A stretch of DNA of 64,000 nucleotides from Angiostrongylus vasorum (lineage: Eukaryota; Nematoda; Chromadorea; Rhabditida; Metastrongylidae). A program made the position numbers and the translations under genes. Below the pieces are notes generated by a model. The model was given only the letters and a program-made list of their open reading frames with translations, ran no database searches and was not told where the DNA came from. This document shows, in pieces, positions 33,366-44,820 of this stretch (within the stretch, counting starts at the first letter, position 1; each line of letters opens with the position of its first letter). The stretch covers positions 1 through 64,000 of the forward strand of contig JADANN010000435.1 of the NCBI GenBank assembly GCA_018806985.1. The letters run 5' to 3'.

Positions 33366-35587
33366 CTTTCGCATTTCGGTTTCCACCCACGAATGTAACT
33401 TGTTGAACTTCATGAGGTGACTTTTAAGCCGCATAATCCTTTAATGGCACAAATGCCGTTCATCAAACAGCCGCCTTGTGCTCAATCATTGTTTTATTGG
33501 CTACTTTGAATGACTATTTGATTTTTTTCTACCGATTATCTTGGAAAACCAGGTTTCTGAGTAAAGCTTGAAGATCATGTAATTTTAGTCAGAGAAGAAT
33601 AAATTAAACCCGAATTTCCACTAATCCATCGATTGTCTTTGCTCAGTCTCGTTGCATGAGCCATTGTTGTACATCGCAATTTAGAAGGCGTGGAAACCTC
33701 AGGCTACGACTAGGAAGAAAAAACTTTGAAGAGAAGAGATGAAATATTTTATTCAGAACCCTTCCTGTATGTTCTAAATGATGAAGAGAATTTTCAGGGC
33801 TTGTAAGCCAAGAAATGTGTTTTTTTCCTCACAAAAAACATGTTCTTTTTTCTCGAAATCTTCGGGTAGAGAGCGTAGAAATGGAAGTACAACGCAAAGG
33901 AATGATTCCTTGGAGAACTTTTTTGTATATGTTGAAGGATCGTCAGTATCATAACAAAGCTGTACGTTAATACTCATTGATCGAATGACCGGTAAAAAAA
34001 TTATCGATTTCAGTCAAAGAACGATTTTTTCAGCTCATGGAAGATGTTGTTGGCAAAAAAATCCAAAACTTTGTAAAACATTCACCAGGCTTTCAATTAG
34101 CGATTAATGTAGCATTTCAATCGTGTTCCTCTTCAGATTCCGTTTTTCATGAACAGTAAGTGCTAACTGCTTTTTGAAGTAATTAACAAAAGAACAGACT
34201 TAAAGTCGGATGTCTACGAGGCATCCTGTCCATAACTAGCGTTGTTCACTTCACCAGAAACGAGATAGCACGCCGGATTTCGGAAGAGAACAGGTGGAAC
34301 TACGTACCTTGTAATTTCATATGAAGACATGAAAACGTGGCCTTTGAAGAGACTGGAGATCAAAAAAACATTGCACATGAGCCTTATTTTCAAAAATAAA
34401 TAGGCGACCTAACCCATCGCAGCAAACTCCGCCCATGAATGGAACCCAGAGAGAAAATCCAGAGGCACCGAAACTTTACGTACGCCAAATGCTATCACCT
34501 AGTTCTCCGTTCTGTCGAAAATGTGATGAAATTTATCCCTGGTGAACTTTGTCACTGCTATATCCTGGCACAAATTGCATACGCTGACTACGACATTTCT
34601 GGAAACGATTTTCAGTGAAGAACATGCACGCCATTGTGTTTCCTTATAAACGAAAAATTTGCATAGAAAGCCGAAAGAATTTGTTTTATAAAGGTTGGAC
34701 TTATCCATTAACGCCTTCACTTGATGAGCTTACGAAAACCAGCAAGAATTATTTCAAGTGTTCCCTACGTTGTCAACAGAAGGTTGACGAGTGACTGCCG
34801 AGGCTGCACCATGCGGACACGGAAAACGAGACTCCATACAACTTAAGACAACAAGTGTATAATCATTTCTGACTATTTATTTATTGAAACTAGTGCCTCG
34901 AAGATCTAAGTATAGCTTGAGTATTAATGAACTGAGGAGAGTAGGGAACAAGTGTGTATTGCATTTCTTTTCTGCAACTAGTTTTCCACTAACAGCCTAA
35001 GTGAGCGCTGAGATCCCACTTAAGCTTGCTAAGATAACTGGCTCCAAGGAATCATTCCGCTGCACTGTATTTTCATTTTTGCGCTTTCTGCCCGAAATTT
35101 TCGGGCGAAAGAACAAGCTTTTTGTGAGAAAAAAATAGAACAGTCCTTGGGTTGCAGGCCTTGAAAATTCTCTTTGATATTTCGAAGGTACAGGAAGGGT
35201 TTTGAATATAATATTTCTTATTCGCTTCAAAGTTTCACTTCCTGGTCGTGGCCAGAGATTTTCACGCATTCTAAATTGCGATGTACAACAGTGGTTCGTG
35301 CAACGAGACTGAGCAAAGATTATCAATGGATTAGTGGGAATTTGAGTTTAATATATTCATCTTTAACTAAGATTACATAGTCTTCACGCTTTGCTCAGAA
35401 ACCTGGCCTTCTAAAATAATCGGTAGAAAAAAATCAAAATAATCATTCAAAGTAACCAATAAAACAATGATTGAGCACAAGCCGGCTGTTTGATGAACGG
35501 CATTTGTACCATCAAAGCATATGGGTTAAAAGTGAGCTCATGAAGTTCAACAAGTTAAATTCGTGAATGGAAACCGAAACCCGAAAG
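33366..35587. mobile_element. 2.2-kb element with ~600-bp terminal inverted repeats
   Basis: 33366-33990 and about 35005-35587 are diverged inverted copies of one another. Shared blocks include 'ctttcg', 'tttcggtttcca', 'aacttgttgaacttcatgag', 'aatcattgttttattgg', 'ttgctcagtctcgttgca', 'tgttgtacatcgcaattta', 'cccttcctgta' and 'ccaaggaatcattcc'. The central kilobase (33990-35005) is not repeated. It has a 73-codon frame (34499-34720, minus) with no transposase motif. The layout fits a foldback or long-TIR DNA transposon, probably non-autonomous. The TIRs are clearly diverged (roughly one difference in five to eight bases by eye), unlike the 19-kb arms. Confidence 0.75.
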
Positions 35588-35889
35588 TGATAAAGCTGCT
35601 GTATAACGCGAAGAAATAAAGGAAGATTTTGGTAGCTTTAGGCAAAAAAAAATGAAGACTTTAAAAAGGAAATACCAAATGACACTGAGGAACTACAATC
35701 AGGGATGTTCGTTCTGACATACACCATGGGTGCAGCGATGCTACATTGCTACAAATGGACTTAAATGCATGGCGCATTCGTGTAGAATTCATAAATGCTG
35801 AACACTTTATCCTGCATCCGTTTCTCTGATTCGGCGCATTGTGTCACAGAAACTTGTTAGAAAGTTGTTAGACAAGCAGGAACATTTCA

Positions 35890-36454
35890 GGACCATACCT
35901 GCTCCAACTATATTCCTTAGATCAAACGATGTATGTAACACTAATCGCGATTGTCGGCTATCATTTAGATACCGCTATCATACTTGCCCTTTCTTTTTTA
36001 ACTGCGGTTTGCTTCATTTCTCTGTTCGCAATCGCATCTAGCGGCCCTTATTGCAGAAGCTCTTCGTATGAATGTGAGTTTGACTCGTATCGTTGCCCAA
36101 CACTCTGTTATAAGTAAAAGACGACGCATACAAAGAATACCTCTTGCTCGCTTAGAGACCGCACCGTACTTTCTCGCATCTAATGACTCAGCTGGATTAG
36201 ATGGTGAACAAAAAGATTTTCTCGAAACACTCGGAGAAAATTCCACCGCATATGCAAAAGTGAGCGTTTACTACATCACTCTTATATCTCTCTACTTAAC
36301 TCTTCTAAATGCGTAAAGCCCTAAGAAGTTCCAATTCAACTGTCAAAATACAAAATAACGAAGTGACATTCTACAGGAGGCTGCTGTTCTGTACTTTCGG
36401 CATATATTCGCCACTGATCCGCTATGGCATTTTCCTGATCCGAAAAAAAAATAA
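35890..36454 (+). pseudogene. 3' exons of an unidentified membrane-protein gene (left arm)
   Basis: After a 'catttcag' acceptor (35890), a frame encodes PYLLQLYSLDQTMYVTL followed by hydrophobic, transmembrane-like sequence to about 36045. The next segment (about 36042-36259) encodes EALRMNVSLTRIVAQ, then RRRIQRIP and APYFLASND, and ends at the donor 'gtgagc'. A 117-nt intron ends in 'attctacag', and a last exon (36377-36454) adds EAAVLYFRHIF and a lysine tail before TAA, in phase. The two parts are out of frame at a C-run (36045-36047) that also differs between arms (three versus four C). The 5' end is missing, with the long-TIR element ending 300 bases upstream. Protein family not recognised. 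Confidence 0.45.
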
Positions 36455-36929
36455 ACTTCTGGTGAGATTTGTGATCATTGTGAAAACTCAGCTTGATGCC
36501 CTTAACTAAGCGTAGTTGTCAATCGTCACCGTTCACTTATCCGTATCCTTTTTTTTAAGTGCTTCAAGGAAATAGATTATGTCCCACTCATATACACTAG
36601 TAACTATCTGACTTTGTAAACTGACAACTAACTGACTTAGTTCGTAGCAAACAAGAGCAACACTACCATCGATAAGTCAAGCTGCGAGTATTTCGAAACG
36701 AAACTTAGTCCACAACGATGGGTAAGGTGCCTCGTGATATCCATATGCGTTAAATGGATAGGTGATCACAGTTATCCATATATAGCCCACACTTTCGGGC
36801 TTTATCAGTTGAAAAATGGTCCTCTTCAACGTTGGTGGAACTCCCTAGGACTTCCACCGCACATCTCCCTCATGAGAAGGATCTTGAGCCGGCTAGTCGC
36901 GAGACTACGTGACGCGTCCCCAAGTGGCG

Positions 36930-39365
36930 GATAGGGTGGTTAATCGCTGACCAAAATCGACCTTTACTTACCTGAGACGAAGACGGATCCAGGAGATGGG
37001 TTCTCTGTTTCTACTGCGCCGATTTCTACATACTTTCTGTATTTACGAGGTGTATTCATTCATGTGTCTGTGGGTGCGTTCAAGAATTGTATTCTACAAT
37101 TCAAATCGGACAAAAACACTGCAATCAAGCGACAGGGAACTATAAGGGAAGCGGGTAGGAGTCACTTCCAACAAATAAGCTTCATGTCCACCATGGGAGA
37201 GAGTGGTAAGATACCGGTGAGTATACCCAGCCACCACGTTCAGAGCTCAGCAAGCTATACGTGGGTATCAAAATGCTAAACACAGTAAAAGAAACAGGCC
37301 TCATTCCCCTGACCCGGAAAGAGCCCCCAATTCGGCAGCATTGGGCTGGACGAGTACGGAGAGGTTGCTAAAATCTCAGGGCCAAGGGAAGCTGCCTGGA
37401 TCGCGAAGAACTAAGGTGACGATCTGTCCCTACAATGCACGTACACTTGCATCTGAGTCGTCGATAGAAGACTTGATCACGCAAGCAAGAAGGATGAGGT
37501 ACGACGTCGTCGACTTTGCGGAGACGAGTCGATGCCATCCATTCAGCGCCGTCTATGACTGCGCAGAAGAGCTGTTTCTCGGAACGTGCGACACTAGAGG
37601 AGTCGGTAGCCTCGGCGTTCTTGTCAACACGAGTTTCTCCATGAACATCGATTCATTCGAACAGCTTACAACCCGAATCGGGCTTCTAGATTAAAGAGAT
37701 GTGGATCAATACCGGCTTTAACAATCTTCGTCGTTCACGCGCCGACATCAAACTATATTGAACAAGAAGTTGAAGCGTTCTCTATAGATTTGGAGAAGTT
37801 CTACAGAGTTCTACCATGCATTCTTCAAGGTCATAATTGAATATTTTAACGCGAAGACTGGACCAAGAAGAATCTCCGAAGAACGTAAAATTGGGACCCA
37901 CGGATTAATAAGGAATGAGGAGGGTGAGCGAATGTCCGAGTTCACCGTGACGACTAAGACCGTCGATTGTAACCCGCAATTCGTGAAGCCCCATCCTCAA
38001 CGCAGGATGTGGCAGTCTTCCAGGGATTGCAGCATAAAGATTTGGATTATCGATGTCGCTGTCGTCCCAAAATTCTACACGGGACCAGACTATCGGCTCC
38101 TTCGAACAAGATTCCATTTCGCCGTGAAAGGAGAAAAAGCAGCTAGATTTAAAAAAAACGAATTCGCAAAGGCACCAGAAACTGGGAATTATTCAATTTA
38201 TTGGTCGGCTGCTGGGAAAATACCGTTTTCGATAACATCGACGAGGAATACAATCGGCTACTCAACATCTTCACATTAGCGCCGCTGTGAAAGCTGAGAG
38301 TTCGAAGGTCGCTAAATGATATCTGTCTCCAGAAACACTCGAGCTGATACGCCAGCATGGAATTGCGCGAGCTGTAGGCAACCGATAGCGAGCGTCCGAA
38401 CTTGCAAAAACAATGCAGACAGGCGATAAAAGAAGATCTTAAAGAGAGAAGAACAGCAGTAGTGGTCGAAGTTGCAAAGGATGGGAAAAGCATTCGCAAA
38501 GCCCACTGAAGCTTCGCCAATTACAGAACCAAGATGATTGCATTCCGCCGCTCAGACGGGACAGTTACATCGTCCATAAAGGCAATAAAGAAAATCATTC
38601 ACGAATACTACTGAGATCTCCTCAATAGCCATGTTCTCCTTTCCTCGTATGAAATGAAGGAGGAAGGATATGTCATACCTCCGGTTCTCCCTCCCGAAAT
38701 CCGACATACTATTTCGTCGCTGATAAATCAAACAGCACCTGTTCCCGACAGGATGAGATGTGAACACCCGAAGAACCTCCCGCCAGTCCTCGTAAGCATG
38801 CTGGTTTTACTGTTCACACGTTACCTGTCTAGTTTAATTGCAAGTTCCTAACCAGTGGAAGACCAACAGTACAGTGCTATTGTTGGAGAATGGTGACCTC
38901 CACGATAACAGCAACTATAGCCCAATCTGCTTGCTGTGTTTCGCCTATAAACTTTTTATCCAGAACGGGATTGACAGAGCACTGGACGAAGAGGAGCCAC
39001 GTGAGAAACCAGGTTGTCGATAAGGATTTGGTACAGTGGACTACCATCCACAACATGGCAAGACTCACTGAAGTATCACGAGAGTACAAAAGATCGCTTT
39101 CTCTTACTTTCATCGATTTAAAGAACGCTTTTGACTAAACTGAGATAAAAGCAGTAATGGGAGCCCCTAGACATTCAGGGAATCCCTTCTCAGTATATAA
39201 GGATTCTTCATGAGCTGTAGAAAAAAGTTTACAGCCAAGATATAATCATTCTAAGACGATATCGTCGTCAAAAGGGAGTTAGAGAGACGATACCGTCTCA
39301 CCAAAATATTTACCTCCACCCTCTAGAATATTATAGGAGCATTGGCTTTGGACAACATAGGAATG
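36930..39365 (+). mobile_element. Degenerate RTE-type retrotransposon (left arm)
   Basis: Leader and 5' region (about 36930-37340) match 20165-19560 in reverse. AP-endonuclease: VTICPYNARTLASESSIEDL (about 37405), FAETSRCHP, CAEELFLGTCDTRGVGSLGV, then, after a frameshift near 37690, APTSNYIEQEVEAF. The terminal catalytic SDH reads PDY (about 38093-38101). RT: LPPEIRHTISSL, VPNQWKTNSTVLL, FIDLKNAFD (motif A, about 39109-39135), GIPSQYIRILHEL. The element stops before the FADD box. Many stops and frameshifts are present. Mirror copy at 46690-49120. Confidence 0.85.
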
Positions 39366-39369
39366 AAAT

Positions 39370-40155
39370 GAAGAAACTAATTAGTTAAAGAAACAAGGAG
39401 GTTTCGTGCTTTTCTCATTTGGCGTAACGTCTTCTGTCGCAGTGAATGGATGCATCGAATTAGTGCGCGAATTTTCTTAAGTTGTTCACTTCTAGAGGTA
39501 AGGGTTGTATTGGGTGCTTTCTTGGTTTCTATGTGAGAATATCGTTTTCTTTTTTATTACTATACCATCGCATTCCACGATATGGATGTGTGTTGACGTC
39601 GAAATGCGGCAACATGAAGTGCTCGTCCTAAGTATCGCCACCCGTGTCATAAAGAGCTTGACAACTCCACTTAAAATAAAATTGATGACATGCTTATAGC
39701 AGAAATTGCCGCTTTTCTGGATTAAACTCGTTTATAAATCGACGAAGCTCCTATTCGGAATTGCGTAGTCAATTTTGTCGCTGAAAGGAAAAGGAAAAAA
39801 GAAAAAAAGAAATGGGAAAGAAAGTTGAAGAAGCATTCTAACAACAGTGTGATATTTTCTCGTGGCACTCACTCGCTAACGATTCCTTTACTCTTTCTAT
39901 CATCGTTAAGATACTATAGGAATTTTCCACTTAATTTTCCTGCCCTGCATTATCACAAAGTCAGTGGAAGATTACATCGACCTAGTTTTTCCCTAGCATG
40001 GTCAGGCGTTCTAGCCAACTGTTCGAACTTTCAGGACCAAAAGTTGTCGTTTTGGGGACCTTCCGCGATAAGAGCAATGGGGCAGTTTGTTGGGTTTTTT
40101 TAAAACTAAGCGTGAAGTCATCTGTTGGAGGAAACGCCTAGTTAGTTGCTGTGTA
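39370..40155. other. Unassigned spacer (mirror 45895-46685)
   Basis: Short frames only. A polypurine run lies near 39780-39830. No recognised domain. Confidence 0.35.
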
Positions 40156-40159
40156 TTTC

Positions 40160-40440
40160 TCAGTCGGCATTTTCATCAGGAACCCCAGCTAAGAGTAAAC
40201 CTATACCAGAATCCATCACCGTCCTTGTATCAAACTAGTCGCATGGTGGCAAATCTCTCCCTGACCCAGAAAGGCAGGAACTACCTGTGGTGGCGACGGC
40301 ATGGGGAAGACTTTGGCCTGCCTGACTTCGGGACTCCAGGGAATCACAATGGCTAAACCAGCGGCGAAACTTCACAGAAGTGGGGTTATGATGGCGCCCG
40401 CACAACCAGTGAGGGCGGTCCATCCAAGTATCCAAGCAAG
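40160..40440 (-). repeat. Dispersed repeat family B copy
   Basis: Minus-strand order is 'cttacttgcttggatacttg', 'gcgggcgccatc', 'gatttgccaccatgcgac', 'gatggattctggtatagg' and 'gttcctgatgaaaatgcc'. Mirror at 45610-45890. Confidence 0.75.
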
Positions 40441-40444
40441 TAAG

Positions 40445-41073
40445 TATTTGTCAGTCATTTGGTTATAAATTTTTTGCCCAATCAACATAGAATAACAGTA
40501 CAGGTAATGACTAAATAAGCATGGAACGAAAACAAGTTGTTTCATCGTAAAAAAACTTCGAAGGTCCATGCTGTGAAACCAACTCGCCTTAATGCGGTGC
40601 AACATTGCTTTCGGCTCCCATTCCACCACACTCTTCATTCTGGGAGACCTTGTATCTTGATGAATAGTCGACTGATGTGGAGGACGGATAACAATAATCA
40701 CAATGTGTTACATGTACTCCCTGTGAACTTGTGAACTCATTGATCATCTGCTTATTCGAGTCGCACTCAGCAAAATCTCCGTTGGTAGTTGGCTAGCGCC
40801 AGGGCTGCTCATTGGTTTTGCTACGAGGCGATTTTCTTTTTGTCATTCATGGCACGAGAGCTGCCACGTGTTCCACATGTCTTTCGTCAGGTTCTTGTTT
40901 TTCGTACATTTGCTCTTAACTGGCTTGCTCAGTGGAGCCATCGAACTCCTTAGCTTCGCTGGATTGCCTGGCTATGAAACTCCACTGTTTCATTCATTGC
41001 ACGGAAACACTGAAGCATATATCTAGCCACAAATTGTTAAAGAAATGACAAATGTTACTAATAGTTACAATAG
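40445..41073. other. Unassigned, possibly importin-alpha intron (mirror 44984-45605)
   Basis: Lies directly upstream of the importin-alpha-like exon in both arms. A hydrophobic frame (45009-45242, minus) ends in a stop just before the exon and does not look like importin-alpha N-terminal sequence. One T-run and one C-run differ between the arms. I see no recognisable IBB domain. Confidence 0.3.
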
Positions 41074-41145
41074 GCGAAACGGAGTCAAGAAATTGATGGT
41101 TCATCGTTCAGGTCTCTCTTTTGCTGCGTATTCTTGAAGACAACG
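41074..41145 (+). pseudogene. Importin-alpha-like exon, truncated at the palindrome edge
   Basis: After the acceptor 'acaatag' the frame encodes RNGVKKLMVHRSG and then (after a one-T excess near 41120) LLRILED. This is the same exon as at 44983-44913. At 41145 the homology ends and the sequence continues into unrelated DNA, so the armadillo-repeat part is lost on this side. Confidence 0.65.
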
Positions 41146-41376
41146 ACCTACTAAGACGAATTGCCTTTAAGCAATTCCAAGGGGCTGTAGAGTGCCTGTG
41201 GTAACGATCTGGGAAGGCTTACTGCAGGCTGGAAGAAACCTTGCCCAAACCGCAAGAAATGAGATAGAATTTACGCTGGAAATCACATAATCCCTTATTA
41301 AGAAAGTCAATTCAGTTATTCAACTAGTAACTAAAAACGGACTATCTTTAAATCTTGGCGTAGATAATCGATATAC

Positions 41377-41610
41377 TTATTTACATGTTCTTATAAACTG
41401 ATCTTTTTGAGCTGATGCGAGGGTGGTATAGTTGGCACTGTGGTCGTTGTCGATGTTGGTGCTGTTGGTCAAGTCCCACTCGTAAAACCACGGCTCTGAG
41501 GAAGGCAAAATCACCGAGACTTCAGCCATTGACCAACAATAACAACAACGACAACAATAACAACCTCGCACCAGCTCAAAAAGACCAGTTCATAAGAACA
41601 TATAAATAAA
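41377..41610. repeat. Inverted pair of Penelope family-1 termini
   Basis: 41377-41470 and 41527-41610 are imperfect reverse complements: 'tgttcttataaactgatctt' versus 'agaccagttcataagaaca', plus 'gatgcgagg' versus 'cctcgcacc' and a GTT-rich run versus a CAA-rich run. Between them lies one hammerhead-like copy (41492-41527). Confidence 0.65.
41492..41527 (+). ncRNA. Hammerhead-like motif, family 1, degenerate
   Basis: GGCT / AGCC stem I and CTGAGGA core present, but stem II is weak (GGCA / CACC), GAAAC reads GAGAC, and the cleavage triplet reads TTC. Predicted inactive. Confidence 0.45.
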
Positions 41611-42239
41611 TGTATTCAACTAGCTTTTCAAGTTACTGAACCTTTTAACATCATAGCACGAAAAACACACCCTATTAATCGGATCTTCCATGTCTTGACA
41701 TTATTTTAGGCATGGATGTGGGCAGTTGTTAATTTACTTGATGGTACCAACACTTATAAAACAACACTGATGACAGGATCCGATGGGAGTCTGCTTATCA
41801 CAGAAACTTCTTAAAGTGGCGAAGGTTATACTTTAATAAAAAAATGAACAAGAATCACGCGTTTTTTTTGAGTTTGGGTTTCGTTTCCATATAGTTTGCA
41901 AAGCTATCGTATTATCTCTAAAATCAGTGGGTTTCTTGGTGCAAACATCGAGCACCACTTGTATGCTCTGAGATTCGCCTTCATTGTGCAGCAGATCTTC
42001 ATAGTGGCTCTTACTCGCTCTAAAGACAGAGTTCTCACTGGAAAGATACTCAACGTGGATTTCCCTTTTCACTTCCAGAGTAGTTTATTGACTTATTTGA
42101 CCTCCTTTGTTTTATTGATGGTCCTTGAACGATTTCTTGTGAACTATAATGTTGACATCCTCGGCAAATTTCGACACTTATAAATGACAATGATTACATG
42201 TATAGGAAGCATAGGGAAGTTTAACAAGCGCTCATAGCT

Positions 42240-42370
42240 GCTCCGCCATATTCACGTATTCGTTTGTTCAATTCCTACTACGCCGTCATGGGTCATTAAG
42301 TTGGTGTAAAACTTGTATGGGAGGAGGAGAAGCGCTGACTCTATTCATCGACAGATCCACCCTATGCCTA
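42240..42370 (+). repeat. SINE-like fragment (family C related)
   Basis: Contains a B-box-like 'tgttcaattcctac' and the block 'acttgtatgggagga' followed by 'agcgctgactctattcatcg'. This block resembles 22238-22290 of the tRNA-headed SINE. Confidence 0.4.
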
Positions 42371-42429
42371 ACGATGGTCAAACGAGTCACAGTAAGATAA
42401 ATAATGTGGCAGAAAATTCAAGGTTAACA

Positions 42430-42990
42430 GGGTTAGGAGGCATGACTGTGCCTAAGGAGCTTGCTCGTTATTGGAATTGGGGTCATGCTTCTCACCACTT
42501 GAACCCATTTCTAGGGTATCCTTGCGTAGAGCTGCATGTTATTTATCATTGCCAACGCCGCATTTTCCTCAGCCATTCTTTAGACAACAGGAACCCAAAA
42601 ATGAAATCGGTATCAAGACTCGGATACTTACGAACGAAGCTTTCAAAATCCTTATTCATTTTTTATTTTCCTCATCCTTACTCATTATCATGCGAAAGAA
42701 TGCGCTTTCAACCTCGCTGCAGTGCAAAAATTCTGATACGAGGGAGATTAGAGAGCTGATAAGGTTGAGAAACATAAAACTATTCGCTAGTGATAAAGGC
42801 GGGCAGTTTGTAGTAACTCCTCATCGGTTAGATGTTGAGATAAAGAAACAGCATCTTGAAGATGCTTTTCTTTGTTACCTACCGTCTGCGAAACACTTCA
42901 AAAAGTCAATACCGAAAATTGCACCACAAATGGGTCAAAATGCCAAGGACTGGTTGTTTAAAAACACCAGTAGCTTTCAACTCTAATTTG
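42430..42990 (+). pseudogene. Penelope-like element, N-terminal part and RT start
   Basis: One open frame (42471-42983) carries NEAFKILIHFLFSSSLL, MRKNALSTS and CKNSDTREIRELI, then SDKGGQFVVTPHRLD (about 42790-42834) and KQHLEDAFLCY. This is the conserved start of the Penelope RT. It is the longest uninterrupted PLE frame in the window (171 codons) but ends before the catalytic palm, where RTE sequence begins shortly afterwards. Confidence 0.8.
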
Positions 42991-43009
42991 ATTTATCAAC
43001 ATGCTCCGT

Positions 43010-44397
43010 CTTTACCTACATCACCTGTGGTCCCGTGGATCGTCGAGTTATTCGAGCGGGCGCCAGTAAATCTTCCATTTTTCCTTGTCGCGTGCAAGAA
43101 TAGCCTAGTGGATTCGGCTCACTCTAGGGACTCGTTGAGCATCATATCTTTCTTCGAAGCTTTTCGTGAATAACTCTGACTGTCGGTGGTCTTCCTGCAG
43201 TACGTTTGACATCCCGAGGAATTCAGTCACTAACGGTTCTTGTCCATCGGTTGTCACTCATACGCATTATATGTCCGGCCCACCTTATCCTCGACTGTTT
43301 GGGTTAGAGAACGGCATCTTTGATCTTTGGTCGTTGACGCAGGTCGGAGCTTCGGATCCCTTCCCTTACTTGTGTGAAATGGGATACTCTTAGCACCGTC
43401 CTTTCGACTGCGCGTTCAATAACGCTAAGTGATCTTTCATCTTGCTTATGCAGCGACCAGGTTTCTGACTCATACGCTAAGGCAGGAAGTACAGTTGAGT
43501 CGAAAAGGTGGGCACAGAGTTGGGCGTTCATTGTTCTCCTAACTGCATCGTCGATGCTCTTGAAAGTTCGGCAAGCCGCTCGTTTCCTTCTGCTCAACTC
43601 TGAAGCTAATTCGTTCATCATGTTAATTCCTGACCTAAATAGAGATAACTGGAAAACTCGGAGACATTCGCTCTGTTGAGCGTGAATGGAACATAAGAAA
43701 CCAATCCGTTTCTCATGAACATCGTTTTTGTGAGATTCAATCGAAGACCAATCTTTCCACAGGCTTTATCAAAGTCGGCAAACACACTTTCCGCTTGGCT
43801 AATTTTTGGTGTTATAAGGACCATGTCATCAGCAAAGCGAAGAAAGTGTATTTGCCGACCATCGATTTTCACTCCCATGTTGTTCTATTCCAATGTTCGC
43901 ATGACGTTCTATAGGGTGGCGGCAAATAAATTTGGAGAGATGGTATCGCCTTGCCTTACCACTCTTTTGACTCCGATGTTAACATCGTTGTAGAATGGTG
44001 ATTTCTTTGTTGTGAAATTTTTGTACAGCTCACCAAGAACCTTTATGTAATGAGTAAGAGCTCCGTGACTATCAGGGCTTCCATGACTGATTCTATCTCA
44101 TTTGAGTCAAAGCCCTTCTTTAAATCGATGAAAGTGGGACAGAGCGGTCTTTTGTGCTCTCGCGACACGTGAGCCTTGTTACCGTGCGGATGTGGTACAT
44201 CGTACTAAATCCTTTTCGAAACCCTGTTTGCTCACATGGCTGCCCGTCGTCCATTGTTCTGTCAGTCCTGTTTAGGATGACTCGAGTGAAATTTTGTAGA
44301 CGACAGACAACAAGCAGATAGCGCGATAGTTGCAGATAACGTGGAGGTCACCCCTTTTTGAACACTAGCACGGTCTTGTTGGCCTTCCATTGAGTAT
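43010..44397 (-). mobile_element. 5'-truncated RTE-type retrotransposon (spacer copy)
   Basis: On the minus strand it starts inside the RT at the segment matching 'TVLL...GDLHDN' of the arm copy (about 44390-44330) and continues through the 'FRKGF' region. It then reads MGVKIDGRQIHFLRFADDMV (FADD catalytic box, about 43830), KTMFMRNG, ELASELSRRKRAA and LPALAYESETW, with the 3' end near 43020. Closely related to the 6.2-7.6 kb copy. Its 5' edge abuts the importin-alpha-like exon at about 44397. Confidence 0.85.
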
Positions 44398-44566
44398 GGT
44401 ATGTGGTGATTTCGTCACGGCATCTCACCGTAGCCAGCCCAGCTTCGCGACATTTCTTCTTGCACTCAGCACAATCGGCTGCAATGTTGCCCAAAGCCTA
44501 GATACATTGTTTGCGGAAATCGCCTGTACTGGATACTACGCAGTTTTGCAAGACTTCAATACCTCT
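44398..44566 (-). pseudogene. Importin-alpha-like armadillo exon with in-frame stop
   Basis: After the acceptor 'atagtttcag' the frame reads RGIEVLQNCVVSSTGDFRKQ, CI, a TAG codon (44498-44500), then ALGNIAADCAECKKKCREAG. In importin-alpha proteins this ARM region reads '..QAVWALGNIA.D...CR', so the TAG stands where a conserved Trp (TGG) is expected: a one-base nonsense change. The exon runs into the RTE at about 44398. Together with 44821-44983 it gives the correct order of ARM segments of importin-alpha, the nuclear-import adaptor that binds NLS cargo. Confidence 0.7.
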
Positions 44567-44820
44567 CTGAAACTATTCGATGATTAAAGTAACTTGGAAG
44601 GACATGTTGTAGTTGATTTCTCCATGGGTAGAACGCGTTAATCTAATGTTTTTGCGTCATCGCATGCCACACATCAACGGAGTAAGTGGCGATTCCTTAA
44701 ATAATGGCAAAACGTCTGACGAAAAAGAAGATTCCTTTGATTTGCTTCTGTTTAACTCACGGTGTTCAATACAATTAAACAGAATAGAAAATCGATTCCC
44801 ATTGTTTGATTCAACTTTAC

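Larger units (their letters stand above)
22048..41145 (+). repeat. Left arm of a giant inverted repeat (palindrome)
   Basis: This 19,098-base segment is the reverse complement of 44913-64000. The match was read directly at many points: the inner end (41074-41145 versus 44913-44983), the RTE (36.9-39.4 kb versus 46.7-49.1 kb), the Penelope element (23.1-24.7 kb versus 61.4-63.0 kb) and the outer end (22048 versus 64000). Paired coordinates sum to 86058 near the spacer and 86048 at the outer end, so the right arm is about 10 bases shorter. Differences seen are nearly all single-base homopolymer changes. The outer limit is unknown because the window ends inside the right arm. Confidence 0.97.

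Noticed and set aside
38149..38520. 123-codon minus-strand frame (157 codons in the mirror)
   Set aside because: Antisense to the RTE endonuclease/linker, and its length changes with one A-run. Shadow frame.
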